The notes beneath the pieces are model-generated. The model did not search any database and was not told the origin of the DNA. It worked only from the letters and a program-made list of their open reading frames with translations. A stretch of 64,000 nt of DNA from Pseudomonas sp. SJZ079 (GTDB taxonomy: Bacteria > Pseudomonadota > Gammaproteobacteria > Pseudomonadales > Pseudomonadaceae). Below are positions 21,995 through 31,410 of the stretch, piece after piece (the stretch's first letter is position 1; each line of letters begins with the position of its first letter). Position numbers and translations under genes: made by a program. The stretch is from assembly GCF_007993865.1 (NCBI RefSeq), contig NZ_VIUH01000017.1, positions 48,900-112,899 of the forward strand, read 5' to 3'.

Positions 21995-22887
21995 TCTGTA
22001 CTGCCCTTACGTTTGGCCCGTGGGTGGGCACGGTCATATACCGTGGCCAGGTGCTGGAAATCCAGGTGGGTATATATCTGCGTGGTGGCGATGTCGGCAT
22101 GCCCAAGCAGCTCTTGCACCGCGCGCAGGTCTTGCGAGGATTCCAGCATATGACTGGCGAAGGAATGCCGCAGCATATGCGGGTGCAGGTGTTGGCCGAG
22201 TTCGCGCACGCCGGCCTGACGTACGCGCAATTGCACCGCCCGCGGACCCAGGCGGCGGCCCTGCTGGCTGATAAAGACCGCGCCATCGGCGGGGTTGGCC
22301 AGGGCGCGTAGCGGTAACCAGCTTTGCAGTGCCTGGCGGGCCATGCGCCCGACCGGTAGCTCACGACTCTTGTTACCCTTGCCGCGCACCCGCACCAGAC
22401 CGGCGGGCAGGTCGAGGCCGTCGAGGTTCAGCCCGACCAGCTCGGACAGGCGCAGGCCCGAGGAGTAGAACAGTTCGAGCATGGCCTGGTCGCGGAGGGC
22501 GATGAAGTCGTCTTCCACCGCGCCATCGAGCAGCTGGGCGGTGCGGTCGGCATCCAGGGTTTTCGGCAGGCGGCGCTCGCCTTTCGGCGGCGTCAGACCG
22601 CTGGCCGGGTCATGCTGGCTATGGCCTTCGCGGATCAGGTAGCGGTACAGGCCGCGTACCGCCGAGAGCAGGCGCGCCAGGCTGCGACTGGACTGGCCCT
22701 GCTGGTGCAGCGTGGCCAGCAGGCGGCGCAGCCTGCGGGTGTCCAGATCGACCCAGGCGGACAGCTGTTCGGCCTCGCAGAACGTCAGAACCTTGCCGAG
22801 ATCGCGGCGGTAACCGTCCAGGGTATGCCGGGAGACCTGGCGCTCGCTGCGCAGATGTTCGAGGTAGGCATCCAATTCGGTTTGCAT
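21991..22887 (-). CDS. xerC: Tyrosine recombinase XerC
   Basis: A 298-residue site-specific recombinase that acts with XerD at dif to resolve chromosome dimers. The N-terminal SAM-like DNA-binding domain covers about 1-90. The catalytic domain has Arg in [23 protein letters not shown] (His-x-x-Arg) and [16 protein letters not shown], where Tyr is the nucleophile. It stays in the conserved dapF-DUF484-xerC-HAD order, which marks it as the housekeeping enzyme and not a phage integrase. Confidence 0.96.
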   Translation of the reverse strand: MQTELDAYLEHLRSERQVSRHTLDGYRRDLGKVLTFCEAEQLSAWVDLDTRRLRRLLATLHQQGQSSRSLARLLSAVRGLYRYLIREGHSQHDPASGLTPPKGERRLPKTLDADRTAQLLDGAVEDDFIALRDQAMLELFYSSGLRLSELVGLNLDGLDLPAGLVRVRGKGNKSRELPVGRMARQALQSWLPLRALANPADGAVFISQQGRRLGPRAVQLRVRQAGVRELGQHLHPHMLRHSFASHMLESSQDLRAVQELLGHADIATTQIYTHLDFQHLATVYDRAHPRAKRKGSTE

Positions 22888-22911
22888 GAAGTGCCCTCTG
22901 TCTCCAGCGAA

Positions 22912-22987
22912 GGTTGGGTAGAGGCGGTGTTTGCCGAAACCCAGCTGGGTGAGCGTATCGCTGGGTTTCGCTGCGCTCTACCCAGCC
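22912..22987. repeat. Nested palindrome between DUF484 gene and xerC
   Basis: Outer arms GGTTGGGTAGAG (22912-22923) and CTCTACCCAGCC (22976-22987) pair with one G-T. Inner arms CGAAACCCAGC (22935-22945) and GCTGGGTTTCG (22960-22970) pair perfectly. It occupies most of the 122-bp gap inside the operon. It resembles dispersed Pseudomonas intergenic repeats (from memory). Confidence 0.75.
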
Positions 22988-23009
22988 TACCGGCTTCTAG
23001 TGCGGGTGT

Positions 23010-23708
23010 TTAACGCACCGAGCGCAATGGCGGGGCGAAGCCCGGCAGCACGCGGGCCAGGACTTCGGCGATGTAGCCGAGGAACAGGGTGCCGAGGGAG
23101 CTCTTGTAGTGTTGCGGATCGGCACTGCCAATTGCCAGTACACCGTGCAAGCCCTGGTGCGACAGGGCCACCACGGCCGCCGAGCCGATCTGCTCGGCCG
23201 CGCTGTCGCCGAACAGGAACACCAGCTCATGCTTGCGCAGCACTCCGCAGATGGTCTTGCCACCTACCAGCAGGCCGCCGATGGCCTGATGCGCTTCGGC
23301 ACCGCTGACCGGGCGCCCGACCGGCAGCTGCGCTTCGCTGAACAGAATCAGGCTGACGAAGGGCACCTGGAATTCGCGGCGCAGGCTGTCTTCCACGGCG
23401 CTGACCACTTCTTCCAGGCTGGCGGCATCGAGCAGGTCGAGGACTAGGCGGCGGGTCTTGTCGAACAGTCTGTCGTTGTCGCGCGCCACGTCCATCAGTT
23501 GCGACAGGCGGTGGCGCATCTCGATGTTGCGCTCGCGCAGCAGCTTCACCTGGCGTTCGACCAGCGACACGGTGTCGCCGCGCTGGTGCGGGATACGCAG
23601 CTCGGGGATCAGCTCGTCGTGGTCGATGAAGAACTCCGGGTGCAGGCGCAGGTAAGCGGCAACCGCCTCCGAGTCGAGGGGCTTGGGCGAATCCTGCTGG
23701 TCGGTCAT
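23010..23708 (-). CDS. DUF484 family protein
   Basis: A 232-residue protein of unknown function found next to xerC and dapF in gamma-proteobacteria. An N-terminal helical region ([21 protein letters not shown]) and a coiled coil (about 50-85) are followed by a GAF-like domain (about 100-225, with FVSLILFSE and [12 protein letters not shown]). Start ATG 23708 overlaps the dapF stop (ATGA). A regulatory ligand-binding role is possible but unproven. Confidence 0.88.
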   Translation of the reverse strand: MTDQQDSPKPLDSEAVAAYLRLHPEFFIDHDELIPELRIPHQRGDTVSLVERQVKLLRERNIEMRHRLSQLMDVARDNDRLFDKTRRLVLDLLDAASLEEVVSAVEDSLRREFQVPFVSLILFSEAQLPVGRPVSGAEAHQAIGGLLVGGKTICGVLRKHELVFLFGDSAAEQIGSAAVVALSHQGLHGVLAIGSADPQHYKSSLGTLFLGYIAEVLARVLPGFAPPLRSVR

Positions 23709-24535
23709 AAGCGAACCTGTCCTTCGTATACGCGCATCGCGGGTCCGGTCATCATAACGGGCTGGTCGGGACCTGCCCACTCGATGCTCAGCTTGCCGCC
23801 GGGCAGCTCGAGTTGCACCGGCGAATCCATCCAGCCCTGGCGAATCGCCGCCACCGCTGCCGCGCAGGCGCCGGTGCCGCAGGCCTGGGTTTCGCCGGCG
23901 CCGCGCTCCCAGACGCGCAACCGGGCGCGCTGGCGGTCGAGCACCTGGAGGAAGCCGACATTGACCCGTTGTGGAAAGCGCGGGTGGTGTTCCAGCTTGG
24001 CGCCCAGGCTGTGCACCGGCGCCTCGTCGACGTTGTCGACGCGCAGCACCGCATGCGGATTGCCCATGGACACCGCGGCCAGCTGTACGGGCTGGCCATC
24101 GACCTCGACCTCGTAGCTCAGTGCCTCGCGGTCGGCCTGGAAGGGGATCTGTTCCGGCTGCAGCCGCGGCGGGCCCATGTCCACGCTGATCTGGCCGTCG
24201 GCGCGCACGTTCAGCTCGATGATGCCGCCTTTGGTTTCGACACGGATCTGCTTCTTCACCGTCAGGCGCTTGTCCAGCACGAAGCGGGCGAAGCAGCGCG
24301 CGCCGTTGCCGCATTGCTCCACTTCCGAACCGTCGGCGTTGAAGATGCGGTAGCGGAAGTCGACGTCCGGGTTACTCGGCGGTTCGACCAGCAGCAGTTG
24401 GTCGAAGCCGACGCCGGTGTGGCGATCGCCCCACTGCTTGGCATTCTTCGGCTGGATGTGCGCGTGCTGGCTGACCAGGTCGAGGACCATGAAATCATTG
24501 CCGAGGCCGTGCATCTTGGTAAAACGCAATAACAT
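23705..24535 (-). CDS. dapF: Diaminopimelate epimerase
   Basis: Converts LL-diaminopimelate to meso-DAP for lysine and peptidoglycan synthesis, without cofactor. The 276-residue length is normal. The two catalytic cysteines are in [10 protein letters not shown] and [14 protein letters not shown]. The N-terminus [13 protein letters not shown] is canonical. It lies 10 bp after lysA and overlaps the DUF484 gene by 4 bp. Confidence 0.97.
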   Translation of the reverse strand: MLLRFTKMHGLGNDFMVLDLVSQHAHIQPKNAKQWGDRHTGVGFDQLLLVEPPSNPDVDFRYRIFNADGSEVEQCGNGARCFARFVLDKRLTVKKQIRVETKGGIIELNVRADGQISVDMGPPRLQPEQIPFQADREALSYEVEVDGQPVQLAAVSMGNPHAVLRVDNVDEAPVHSLGAKLEHHPRFPQRVNVGFLQVLDRQRARLRVWERGAGETQACGTGACAAAVAAIRQGWMDSPVQLELPGGKLSIEWAGPDQPVMMTGPAMRVYEGQVRL

Positions 24536-24545
24536 CCCGGTGCCC

Positions 24546-25799
24546 TTATGGTGCTGGCGGAAGGCAGCTTTCGCCCGCGAAGAGTTCGTCGAGGGTTTCG
24601 CGGCGGCGGACTTCCAGGGCCTGTTCGCCGTCCACCATCACCTCGGCGGCGCGGCCGCGGGTGTTGTAGTTGGAACTCATGACGAAACCGTAGGCGCCGG
24701 CCGAGCACACGGCCAGCAGGTCGCCTTCTTCCAGGGCCAGCTGACGCTCCTTAGCCAGGAAGTCGCCGGTCTCGCAGACCGGCCCGACTATGTCGTACTC
24801 GCGGGGGGCGCCCTCGCGTGGGCGCACCGGCACCACGTCCATCCAGGCTTGATACAGCGCCGGGCGGATCAGGTCGTTCATCGCCGCATCGACGATGGCG
24901 AAATCCTTGTGTTCGGTGTGCTTGAGGTACTCGACCTGGGTCAGCAGCACGCCGGCGTTGGCGACGATCGAGCGGCCTGGCTCGAACACCAGGGCCAGGT
25001 CGCGGCCTTGGAGGCGTTCGCGTACGGCCTTGATGTAGTCGCCGGCCAATGGCGGCTGCTCGTCGCGGTATTGCACGCCGAGGCCGCCACCGAGGTCGAT
25101 GTGGCGCAGGCGGATGCCGCGGTCGCCGAGGCGGTCGATCAGGGCCAGCAGGCGCTCCAGGGCATCGAGGAAGGGCGGCAGGCTGGTCAGCTGCGAGCCG
25201 ATATGGCAGTCGACACCGACCACTTCCAGGTTCGGCAGTTGCGCGGCGCGGATGTACACGTCCTCGGCATCGCTGATGGCGATGCCGAACTTGTTTTCCT
25301 TCAGGCCGGTGGAGATGTACGGGTGGGTGCCGGCATCGACGTCCGGGTTGACCCGCAGCGAGATCGGCGCGCGCACGCCCAGCTCGGCGGCCACCAGTTG
25401 CAGGCGCTCGAGCTCATCGCTGGACTCGACGTTGAAGCAGTGCACGCCGATTTCCAGGGCGCGGCGCATGTCGTCGCGGCTCTTGCCGACGCCGGAGAAG
25501 ACGATCTTCTCGGGCGCGCCGCCAGCGGCCAGGACGCGCTCCAGTTCACCGCGCGAGACGATGTCGAAGCCGGCGCCGAGGCGCGCCAGAACGTTCAACA
25601 CGCCCAGGTTGGAGTTGGCTTTGACGGCGAAGCAGACCAGGTGCGGCATGCCCTGCAGGGCGTCGGCGTAGGCGTGGTACTGCGCTTCGATGTGCGCGCG
25701 CGAGTAGACATAGGTCGGCGTGCCGAAGCGTTGGGCGATGGCGGACAAGGCCACGCCTTCCGCGAACAGCTCGCCGTCGCGGTAGTTGAAGGCGTTCAT
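24546..25799 (-). CDS. lysA: Diaminopimelate decarboxylase
   Basis: PLP enzyme that decarboxylates meso-DAP to L-lysine, the last step of the pathway. It is 417 residues with a PLP lysine in FAVKANSN (about residue 60), VDCHIGSQL, the glycine loop [21 protein letters not shown] and the C-terminal [10 protein letters not shown] with the active-site Cys. It follows lptM by 9 bp and precedes dapF. Confidence 0.97.
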   Translation of the reverse strand: MNAFNYRDGELFAEGVALSAIAQRFGTPTYVYSRAHIEAQYHAYADALQGMPHLVCFAVKANSNLGVLNVLARLGAGFDIVSRGELERVLAAGGAPEKIVFSGVGKSRDDMRRALEIGVHCFNVESSDELERLQLVAAELGVRAPISLRVNPDVDAGTHPYISTGLKENKFGIAISDAEDVYIRAAQLPNLEVVGVDCHIGSQLTSLPPFLDALERLLALIDRLGDRGIRLRHIDLGGGLGVQYRDEQPPLAGDYIKAVRERLQGRDLALVFEPGRSIVANAGVLLTQVEYLKHTEHKDFAIVDAAMNDLIRPALYQAWMDVVPVRPREGAPREYDIVGPVCETGDFLAKERQLALEEGDLLAVCSAGAYGFVMSSNYNTRGRAAEVMVDGEQALEVRRRETLDELFAGESCLPPAP

Positions 25800-25808
25800 A
25801 ACCCGTCC

Positions 25809-25931
25809 TTATTCGGTTTGACTGGAAGCGGGCGTCTCGTCCGGCAGGAACAGCGGACCCTTCTGGCCGCAACCGGTGAGCAAGGCGGAGACCGCGACGA
25901 GCGCGATAAGGGCAGTGAGCAACCGCTGCAT
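25809..25931 (-). CDS. lptM: Small lipoprotein LptM/LppL
   Basis: A 40-residue outer membrane lipoprotein precursor. The signal peptide is MQRLLTALIALVAVSALL with lipobox LTGC (Cys about residue 20), then GQKGPLFLPDE, the conserved LptM core. In E. coli, LptM (YifL) helps oxidative maturation of the LptD LPS translocon. Start ATG 25931 fits the signal sequence; longer open frames upstream do not. Confidence 0.9.
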   Translation of the reverse strand: MQRLLTALIALVAVSALLTGCGQKGPLFLPDETPASSQTE

Positions 25932-25966
25932 GGCGAAATCCTTGTAATAAAGCATGATTGCGCGGG

Positions 25967-25995
25967 AGTATACCGGCCCCCCGGCCCCTTGCCTA
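25967..25995 (-). promoter_or_regulatory. Putative sigma-70 promoter for the lptM-lysA-dapF operon
   Basis: Read on the minus strand: TAGGCA (25995-25990), a 17-nt spacer and TATACT (25972-25967), placing transcription start about 30 bp upstream of lptM. Confidence 0.5.
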
Positions 25996-26268
25996 TGCGC
26001 CGGGGTTCCCGCCCGGCGGGGCTTTGCCCCTGTCCCCGGGGCGTTACGGATTAAGCGAATGGAACCTGGATGGATCACCCCACGCCGCTCCGCAGCTCGG
26101 TTTCGGTCGCCTACCCGCAAGGTTTACTGGATTAGCTCGAACGTCGCGGCGGCTGCCGGTGCTCCACATCTGCGCGCCCAGCGTGACCAGCGTGTAGCCG
26201 CCCGCAGCTACCTGGAGTGGCTCGGTCATGCCGCGGACTCGACGGGTGAGAGCAGCTCGGCCTGCCCC

Positions 26269-26433
26269 TTGCTGCGGCGTTTGCGTGAAGCCGGGTTATC
26301 CTTTAGCCAGCTACTGGACGAGACACGCCAACAACTGGTGTTGCATTATCTGCGCGCCCTGGCGCTGGAGCTGGCGGAAATCGCCTTCCGAGCCGGTTCG
26401 CCGGCCCGAGCGTTTCGCCGTTGGAGCGGGTAG
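26269..26433 (+). pseudogene. Remnant of an AraC-family regulator (C-terminal HTH fragment)
   Basis: The frame ending at 26433 encodes LLRRLREAGLSFSQLLDETR, then QQLVLHYLRALALELAEIAF and RAFRRWSG. These match the second half of an AraC-type DNA-binding domain (typical LRRRLREEGLSFQQLLDETR, ALSLAEIAFLLGFSEPSAFHRAFRRW). The second recognition helix (around LGFSEPSAFHR) is shortened to RAGSPA. No effector-binding domain is seen upstream; 25996-26268 is GC-rich sequence with no recognisable gene. It sits between lptM and cyaY. Confidence 0.6.
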
Positions 26434-26464
26434 AGTCCGGGCGAATACCGCCGACAGCTTGCTC

Positions 26465-26478
26465 TTATCTTGAGATAA
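26465..26478. promoter_or_regulatory. 14-bp palindrome upstream of cyaY
   Basis: TTATCT-TG-AGATAA is perfectly symmetric and lies 25 bp upstream of the cyaY start, just before the ribosome site. Function unknown. Confidence 0.3.
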
Positions 26479-26502
26479 CCGAATTTTCCGAGGACAGTCG
26501 CA

Positions 26503-26835
26503 ATGAGTTTGACCGAAGCCCGCTTTCACGATCTGGTTGATGCCGTACAGCAAGCGGTGGAGGACATCTTCGATGACTGCGACCTGGACCTCGATCTGGA
26601 AAACTCCGGTGGCGTGCTGACCGTGCGTTTCGAGAACGGCACCCAGCTGATCTTCAGCCGCCAGGCGCCGATCCGCCAGCTCTGGCTGGCGGCACGCTCT
26701 GGCGGCTTCCACTTCGACTACGATCAGGCCAGCGACCGGTGGATCTGCGACAGCAGCGACGAGCAGCTCGGCGAGATGCTCGAGCGCATCACGCTGGAGC
26801 AGTCGGGTGAAAACATTGAATTCGACGAGCTTTGA
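26503..26835 (+). CDS. cyaY: Iron donor protein CyaY (bacterial frataxin)
   Basis: A 110-residue frataxin homolog that binds iron on acidic helix 1 (VEDIFDDCDLDLDLEN) and modulates Fe-S assembly on IscU. The conserved strands GGVLTVRFENGTQLIFSRQ and the Trp-containing IRQLWLAARSGGFHF are present. GAGG precedes the ATG. The next gene starts within its 3' end. Confidence 0.95.
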   Translation: MSLTEARFHDLVDAVQQAVEDIFDDCDLDLDLENSGGVLTVRFENGTQLIFSRQAPIRQLWLAARSGGFHFDYDQASDRWICDSSDEQLGEMLERITLEQSGENIEFDEL

Positions 26836-27028
26836 GCCCGGTCCTGGCGCTGCCGACGACACGGTGAATTCGCCGTGCCGACGTCAATGCTGCCTGGACG
26901 ATCAGGACATCTGCGTGGGCTGTGGCCGCCTGCTGGAGGAGATCCGCGAATGGGGCAAGGCCGACAGCCCGCGCCGTCGCGCCATTTGCGCCAGCGCCCA
27001 GGCACGCCTGCAGCAACGGCAGAGCTGA
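26807..27028 (+). CDS. DUF1289 family cysteine-rich protein
   Basis: A 73-residue protein with the family motif SPCRRQCCLDDQDICVGCGR, followed by EIREWGKAD and a basic tail. The four or five cysteines suggest metal or Fe-S binding (inference). It overlaps cyaY by 29 bp. The GTG at 26807 has GGAG 8 nt upstream; a second GTG at 26864 would give a 54-residue form starting just before the Cys motif. Confidence 0.8.
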   Translation: MKTLNSTSFEPGPGAADDTVNSPCRRQCCLDDQDICVGCGRLLEEIREWGKADSPRRRAICASAQARLQQRQS

Positions 27029-27081
27029 CCGGCCGGTCTTGTTTATTTAAACGGCTGTGATACGGTCAGCCTCACCACCGT

Positions 27082-27115
27082 AAAACCTCGCCTCCGGGCG
27101 GGGTTTTGCTTTTTT
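27082..27115 (+). terminator. Rho-independent terminator after the DUF1289 gene
   Basis: AAAACCTCGCC-TCCG-GGCGGGGTTTT (27082-27105, one T-G pair) followed by GC and a second T run. Confidence 0.78.
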
Positions 27116-27145
27116 CGCGCCCAGCAAGGGAGGCTTGCGTTCGCC

Positions 27146-27553
27146 ATGAGCAGTTCACCGACGATCACCATTACCCGTCTCGACTTGCAGCGGTTGGAAA
27201 ACCTGCTCGATAGGCAGAAAGACTTCGGCCCGGGCGCGATTGCCCTGCAGGCCGAGCTGGATCGCGCCGAAGTCGTTGGCCTGGATGAAGTTCCGGCCGG
27301 TTTGGTCACCATGAATTCACGGGTGCATTGCCGTGAAGAGAGCAGCGGCAAGGACTATCACCTGACCCTGGTCTACCCGCAGGACGCTGGCGGTGAAGGC
27401 AAGGTGTCGATCCTGGCGCCGGTCGGCAGCGCGCTGCTTGGGCTGACGGTCGGCCAGCATATCGACTGGCCGGCACCCGGCGGCAAGGTGTTGAAACTGA
27501 CCCTGCTGGCAGTGGAATACCAGCCGGAAGCGGCGGGCGAATACAGCCGCTGA
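27146..27553 (+). CDS. rnk: Nucleoside diphosphate kinase regulator Rnk
   Basis: A 135-residue member of the GreA/Rnk family that binds RNA polymerase. The N-terminal short coiled coil (about 10-45, ITRLDLQRLENLLD) is followed by the GreA-like C-terminal domain (VTMNSRVHCRE, YPQDAGGEGKVSILAPVGSA, LLGLTVGQHIDWP). In P. aeruginosa, Rnk affects NDP kinase and alginate levels. Confidence 0.92.
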   Translation: MSSSPTITITRLDLQRLENLLDRQKDFGPGAIALQAELDRAEVVGLDEVPAGLVTMNSRVHCREESSGKDYHLTLVYPQDAGGEGKVSILAPVGSALLGLTVGQHIDWPAPGGKVLKLTLLAVEYQPEAAGEYSR

Positions 27554-27626
27554 GTCATGGCTGAGCGGCACGGTGGTACGCATGGTTTAGCCTGAGCAAC
27601 AGACTCGACCGAGCAAGGAGGCGTGA

Positions 27627-28424
27627 ATGTCCAGCCTGCCTCTGTATTTCCCTCAAGGTTTCGCCCTGTCGCAGGCGCGACTGTGCGCCCAGTTGGTCGG
27701 CGCGGCCTACGACCAGTTCAGTCAATGACGGCGCCAGCAGCGGCCGCGGCGGATGCAGGATTTCAGCTGGCAGCCGCCAGCGATGGCCGGCTGGCGGTTC
27801 TCCGCGCCGATCTGGAGCCACTTAAGCGCATTGCACTTTCTCAATGAGTCGGAGCCTTTCGGCTTTGCCGTGTGTGATCCGCAGGGCGAGGCGTACCTGG
27901 TGTTTCGGGGTACCGAAACGGCGCAGGACTGGCTGGACGATCTGAATGCCGAGCAAGGCGCTTACCCTTGGCGGGCTGGGGTAGGGCAGGTGCATGATGG
28001 CTTTCTCAAGCTCTACGCCTCGTTGCGCGACCTGGCCCTGCAGGCATTGGATGGCCTGCAGCCGCAGGGCGCGCTGTGGGTGTGCGCGCACAGCCTGGGC
28101 TGCAGCTTGTCGAGTCTGGCGGTATTGGATCTGCGCGAGCGCTGGCCGGATCTGCCGTTGCAACATTACAACTTCGCCAGCCCGCGCCTGGCGGCGCCCG
28201 ATTTCGCCGCCCATTACAACGCCTTGCAGGTACCGACTTTCCGCGTGGTGAATGACAGCGATCTGGTGCCGCAGGTGCCGCCAGGCGTGACCGGTCACTG
28301 GTTCTACCAGCATCTCGGTCAGGCGGTGACCTTCTCCGCCAGTTACGCGGGCTTAGCGGCTGATCACAGCTTGGTCGATTGTTACCTGTACGCCTTGCAC
28401 AATCCCCAGGCGCCGATGCGCTAG
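27627..28424 (+). pseudogene. Class 3 lipase-family gene interrupted by an in-frame TGA
   Basis: GGAGG lies 6 nt before an ATG at 27627. The frame reads MSSLPLYFPQGFALSQARLC and on to AYDQFSQ, where TGA at 27726-27728 (codon 34, probably a former TGG) stops it. The same frame continues open to 28424. The rest is intact alpha/beta hydrolase: VFRGTETAQDW, nucleophile CAHSLGCSLS, acid NDSDLVPQVPP and His in ADHSLVDCYL. A 223-residue product could be restarted at ATG 27753, but I see no ribosome site there. Either a true nonsense mutation or a base-call error. Confidence 0.75.
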
Positions 28425-28510
28425 TCGCCGCCTCCGCAATCACCACCGTTACTCGCCGCGCCCGAGTCACCGTGGCAGCCACTGCCGGCGCAGCCCGAGC
28501 CACATGAGCG
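28421..28510 (-). pseudogene. Cys/Gly-rich C-terminal fragment, no start codon
   Basis: Between the lipase and cyaA, the minus strand encodes CGSGCAGSGCHGDSG followed by AASNGGDCGGGD and a stop at 28421-28423. A stop codon 3 codons upstream leaves no start. Such Cys/Gly-rich tails end several membrane proteins (for example the TIGR04222 type). It may be the tail of a deleted gene. Confidence 0.3.
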
Positions 28511-28534
28511 TCATGGGCTTAGTCGTCGGTGAGA

Positions 28535-31390
28535 TCAGGCGTGCTGCAGGGCGTTGTTCAGCGCCTCTTCCAGCCTGGCCTTGTAGCGCAGGTAATGGAT
28601 GGTCTGCGCCTGACCGTCGCCGAGCACGGCCGACAGGTCGAGGTCGGTGATGTAGCAGGGGTAGCGCTCGCCGTCGCGGCGCTGGGCGAGAATATGCTTG
28701 GCCACCGCGGCGAACAGGCCGCCGGCGTATTCCAGTTCGGAGAATTCGCGGTGGTTGCAGTACAGCGTCACGTGCACGCGTGTCTTGTCGGCCGGTTCGA
28801 CGATGGCCTGGACGTCATAGAAGGGGTGGCTGATCGGCGCTTGCGGCGGCGGGCACCGCTCCAGGCGCTGCGCGCGCGAGGGTGCGGCAGGCAGCACTTG
28901 GTAATAGAGCAGCTCCAGCGCGGTCTGGGGCTGCGGGCTGTCCAGCGGCAACAGAGCGTTGCGCCGGTACAGCAGCGAGCGCAGGAAACGTTGCAGTGGC
29001 GTCAGCAGGCTTTGCTCGTCGCGAAACGGCAGGCGTTGGCGCCACAGTGCATTGTGCTCATCGAGTACGGTCAGCTCGGCCTGACCGCTCGCTTCGTATT
29101 GGCGATAGAACACCTGAATGCACGCGGGGCGACTGGCCGGCAGAATCAAGGCCAGGTCGTCGCCTTCCAGGGCGTTGCGGTCGAGGTGCAGGGCGCTGTA
29201 GCCCGGCTGCTCCTCGCCGAGGTGTTCGAGCAGCGCGGGCAGACCGTTCAGCGGCGTATGGCTGACCTGGCCGGGGGTCAGTTCGAGCACGTGGTACTGC
29301 TGTTTGATTTGTAGCAGGTAGCGGTTGTGGGGCGCGCCGCCGAAGGCACCCAGGGTGCTGCGAAACAGCTCCTCGACCCGCTCGGCGATGGTGGCGGCGC
29401 GGTTGCGGCAGAAACAGCGCACGCTCAGGTTGGGCGGCTTGCTGCCTGCGGGCAGGCTGTTGAGGAAATCGCGCAGGCAGTCGAGCAGCGCGTGCGGGCC
29501 GTCATAACGGCTGGTCAACAGTTCGTTCCAACTGTTCAGGCTGACCTGGTCGATGGTCAGGACCAGGTTCTCGCGCACCCCGGAAAATCCCAGCGCATCG
29601 GTGCGTTCGCTGGTCATGTGGACATTCATCTGGCTGTGCTGCTTGAGCGGGTCGAGACCGACGTTGACCAGCAGCACCACCTGGCTCGGTGCGCTGGCGT
29701 GCAACAGCGCGGCTTCGCTGACGGGCGGCAAGGGTAGCGGAATGGCCTGCTGCAGGCTGGTCAGCAGGTTGGACAGCTCGAACTCGCTGAGGTCGCTGTT
29801 GCCCGGGTGCAATGACAGGCGCGTGCTGCTGTCGATGACGCCGTTACGGTGGCACCAGGCGAGCAGCTCGATCAGCTCGCGGGCGCGTTTCAGTGGCGCG
29901 AAATCCGCCCATTCTTGCGCGCCCAGGCTGCCATTGAACAGGGCCCACTGGCTTTCGTTGGGCGCTTCCGGGCTGGGGCACTGCACCAGGGTCAGGGTGT
30001 CTTCGCCCAGGTCCGGGGCGATGCCCGGGTTGATGAACTCGACTTTGCCGGCCTTGCGCTCGAACGCCGCATACAGCCGTCGGCCGAGCACGCTGAGGTC
30101 GCGGCTATTGAGTGAGCTGCCGGTTTGTTCGTTACGGGCGAATTGCGAGAGAAAACGGTAGCTGTAGGTCAGCTCGTTGACCAGCATGCGTCGCTCGGCG
30201 CTGACCTGGCGCACCTTCCACTGGCTGCGGCTGTCGAGCATCGCCAGTTGTCGAGCGTCCCAGTTCCAGTCGCGGGTCAGGCGCTCGAGCAACAGGCGCT
30301 GCCAGCTCTTGCGGTGGTCCCGCGGCGGTCGGCTGAGTTTCTTGTTGACCTTCAGGTACAGGCAGCGGCGAATCAGCTCGAGGCGCTCGGTTTCGCCGCG
30401 TGCCGTCAGGTATTCCTCCAGGCGTTGGTAGACCTGGACATAGGGGTCGAGCTCATCGAGGTCGAGGCGATTGGCAAACACCGCCTGCTTGAAGCGCAGC
30501 GACAGGCATTCAACCTTGGGCTGCTCGCTGGCGTAGACCTCGGTGAGGAGCAGCTTGAGCACCGACTTGTAGGGGGATTCGATGCCCTTGAACAGCTGCC
30601 ACATGCCGGCGCCGATGAACTCCTCCGGCGGAATACGCGCCAGGTGACCGAGGTCGAGCACCTCGTCGGGGCGGATAAAGCGCTTGCTCAGCAAGGTGTC
30701 GATGTAGTCGAGGTAGCGGTGTTCCTCGTACGCCGGGACCAGCCACCAGAGTGGTGTGCGCCCGGCCAGCCAGATCGCCGTGCGGTAGAACTCGTCGAGC
30801 AGCAAATAGTGTTGAGTGGTGCCGCAATCGTCTGAGGTCAGCTTGGCCTCGCGGTCGCCGAGGGTGAAGCGAGCCGGATCGATCAGAAAGAAATGCGTCT
30901 CGGCGCCTTGGCTCGCCGCCCAGGTTTCGATCAGCTCGCACTTCTTGCGTAACTCGGCGATGGCCTGGGCGCTGAGGTCCGGTGCGTGGCACAGCCACAG
31001 GTCCATGTCGCTTTGCTCGGCCTGCGCCACGGTGCCCAGGCTGCCCATCAGGAACAGCCCATGAAGCGGCAGCGAAGGGCCGCCACGCTGCGCTTTATAG
31101 GCAAAGGAGCGCGTCAGGCGCTGCGCCTCGCCGAGTATTTCGGCCGTCGGTTCGAAGCCGGAGAGGCCCGCCGGGGTCAGCCCCGAGACATAGCCGGGGA
31201 GCAGCGGGTGATTGACGTGGAACAGCAGGGGCAGCAGTTTCAGTACCAGCTGCTGACGGGTCGGCAGCGCCTGCGTGGCGCGCAGCAAACGGCCCTGATT
31301 GACCTTAAGAAAGCGTGCGCGCAGCTGCGCCAAGACCTTGCGGTCGATACCGTCGTCGAGATCCGGGCGGATTTCCTGAGTGCGACTCAT
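28535..31390 (-). CDS. cyaA: Class I adenylate cyclase
   Basis: Cytoplasmic cAMP synthase of the enterobacterial class I type. It is 951 residues with an N-terminal nucleotidyltransferase domain (about 95-200; GLFLMGSLGTVAQAEQSDMDLW carries the G-S...D-x-D signature) and a C-terminal regulatory half. Class I enzymes feed Crp/Vfr-type regulators. I prefer ATG 31390 (MSRTQEIRPDLDDGIDRK); a TTG at 31405 would add five residues. An inverted repeat lies about 20 bp upstream. Confidence 0.94.
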   Translation of the reverse strand: MSRTQEIRPDLDDGIDRKVLAQLRARFLKVNQGRLLRATQALPTRQQLVLKLLPLLFHVNHPLLPGYVSGLTPAGLSGFEPTAEILGEAQRLTRSFAYKAQRGGPSLPLHGLFLMGSLGTVAQAEQSDMDLWLCHAPDLSAQAIAELRKKCELIETWAASQGAETHFFLIDPARFTLGDREAKLTSDDCGTTQHYLLLDEFYRTAIWLAGRTPLWWLVPAYEEHRYLDYIDTLLSKRFIRPDEVLDLGHLARIPPEEFIGAGMWQLFKGIESPYKSVLKLLLTEVYASEQPKVECLSLRFKQAVFANRLDLDELDPYVQVYQRLEEYLTARGETERLELIRRCLYLKVNKKLSRPPRDHRKSWQRLLLERLTRDWNWDARQLAMLDSRSQWKVRQVSAERRMLVNELTYSYRFLSQFARNEQTGSSLNSRDLSVLGRRLYAAFERKAGKVEFINPGIAPDLGEDTLTLVQCPSPEAPNESQWALFNGSLGAQEWADFAPLKRARELIELLAWCHRNGVIDSSTRLSLHPGNSDLSEFELSNLLTSLQQAIPLPLPPVSEAALLHASAPSQVVLLVNVGLDPLKQHSQMNVHMTSERTDALGFSGVRENLVLTIDQVSLNSWNELLTSRYDGPHALLDCLRDFLNSLPAGSKPPNLSVRCFCRNRAATIAERVEELFRSTLGAFGGAPHNRYLLQIKQQYHVLELTPGQVSHTPLNGLPALLEHLGEEQPGYSALHLDRNALEGDDLALILPASRPACIQVFYRQYEASGQAELTVLDEHNALWRQRLPFRDEQSLLTPLQRFLRSLLYRRNALLPLDSPQPQTALELLYYQVLPAAPSRAQRLERCPPPQAPISHPFYDVQAIVEPADKTRVHVTLYCNHREFSELEYAGGLFAAVAKHILAQRRDGERYPCYITDLDLSAVLGDGQAQTIHYLRYKARLEEALNNALQHA

Positions 31391-31410
31391 GCTGGGGCTC
31401 TGCAAAGTAA

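Noticed and set aside
21991..22887. Phage or island integrase
   Set aside because: The tyrosine recombinase lies in the conserved dapF-DUF484-xerC-HAD order and matches XerC; no att-like repeats or phage genes are near.
27726..27728. TGA read as selenocysteine in the lipase
   Set aside because: No SECIS-like hairpin directly follows, and lipases of this family are not selenoproteins; a TGG-to-TGA change is simpler.
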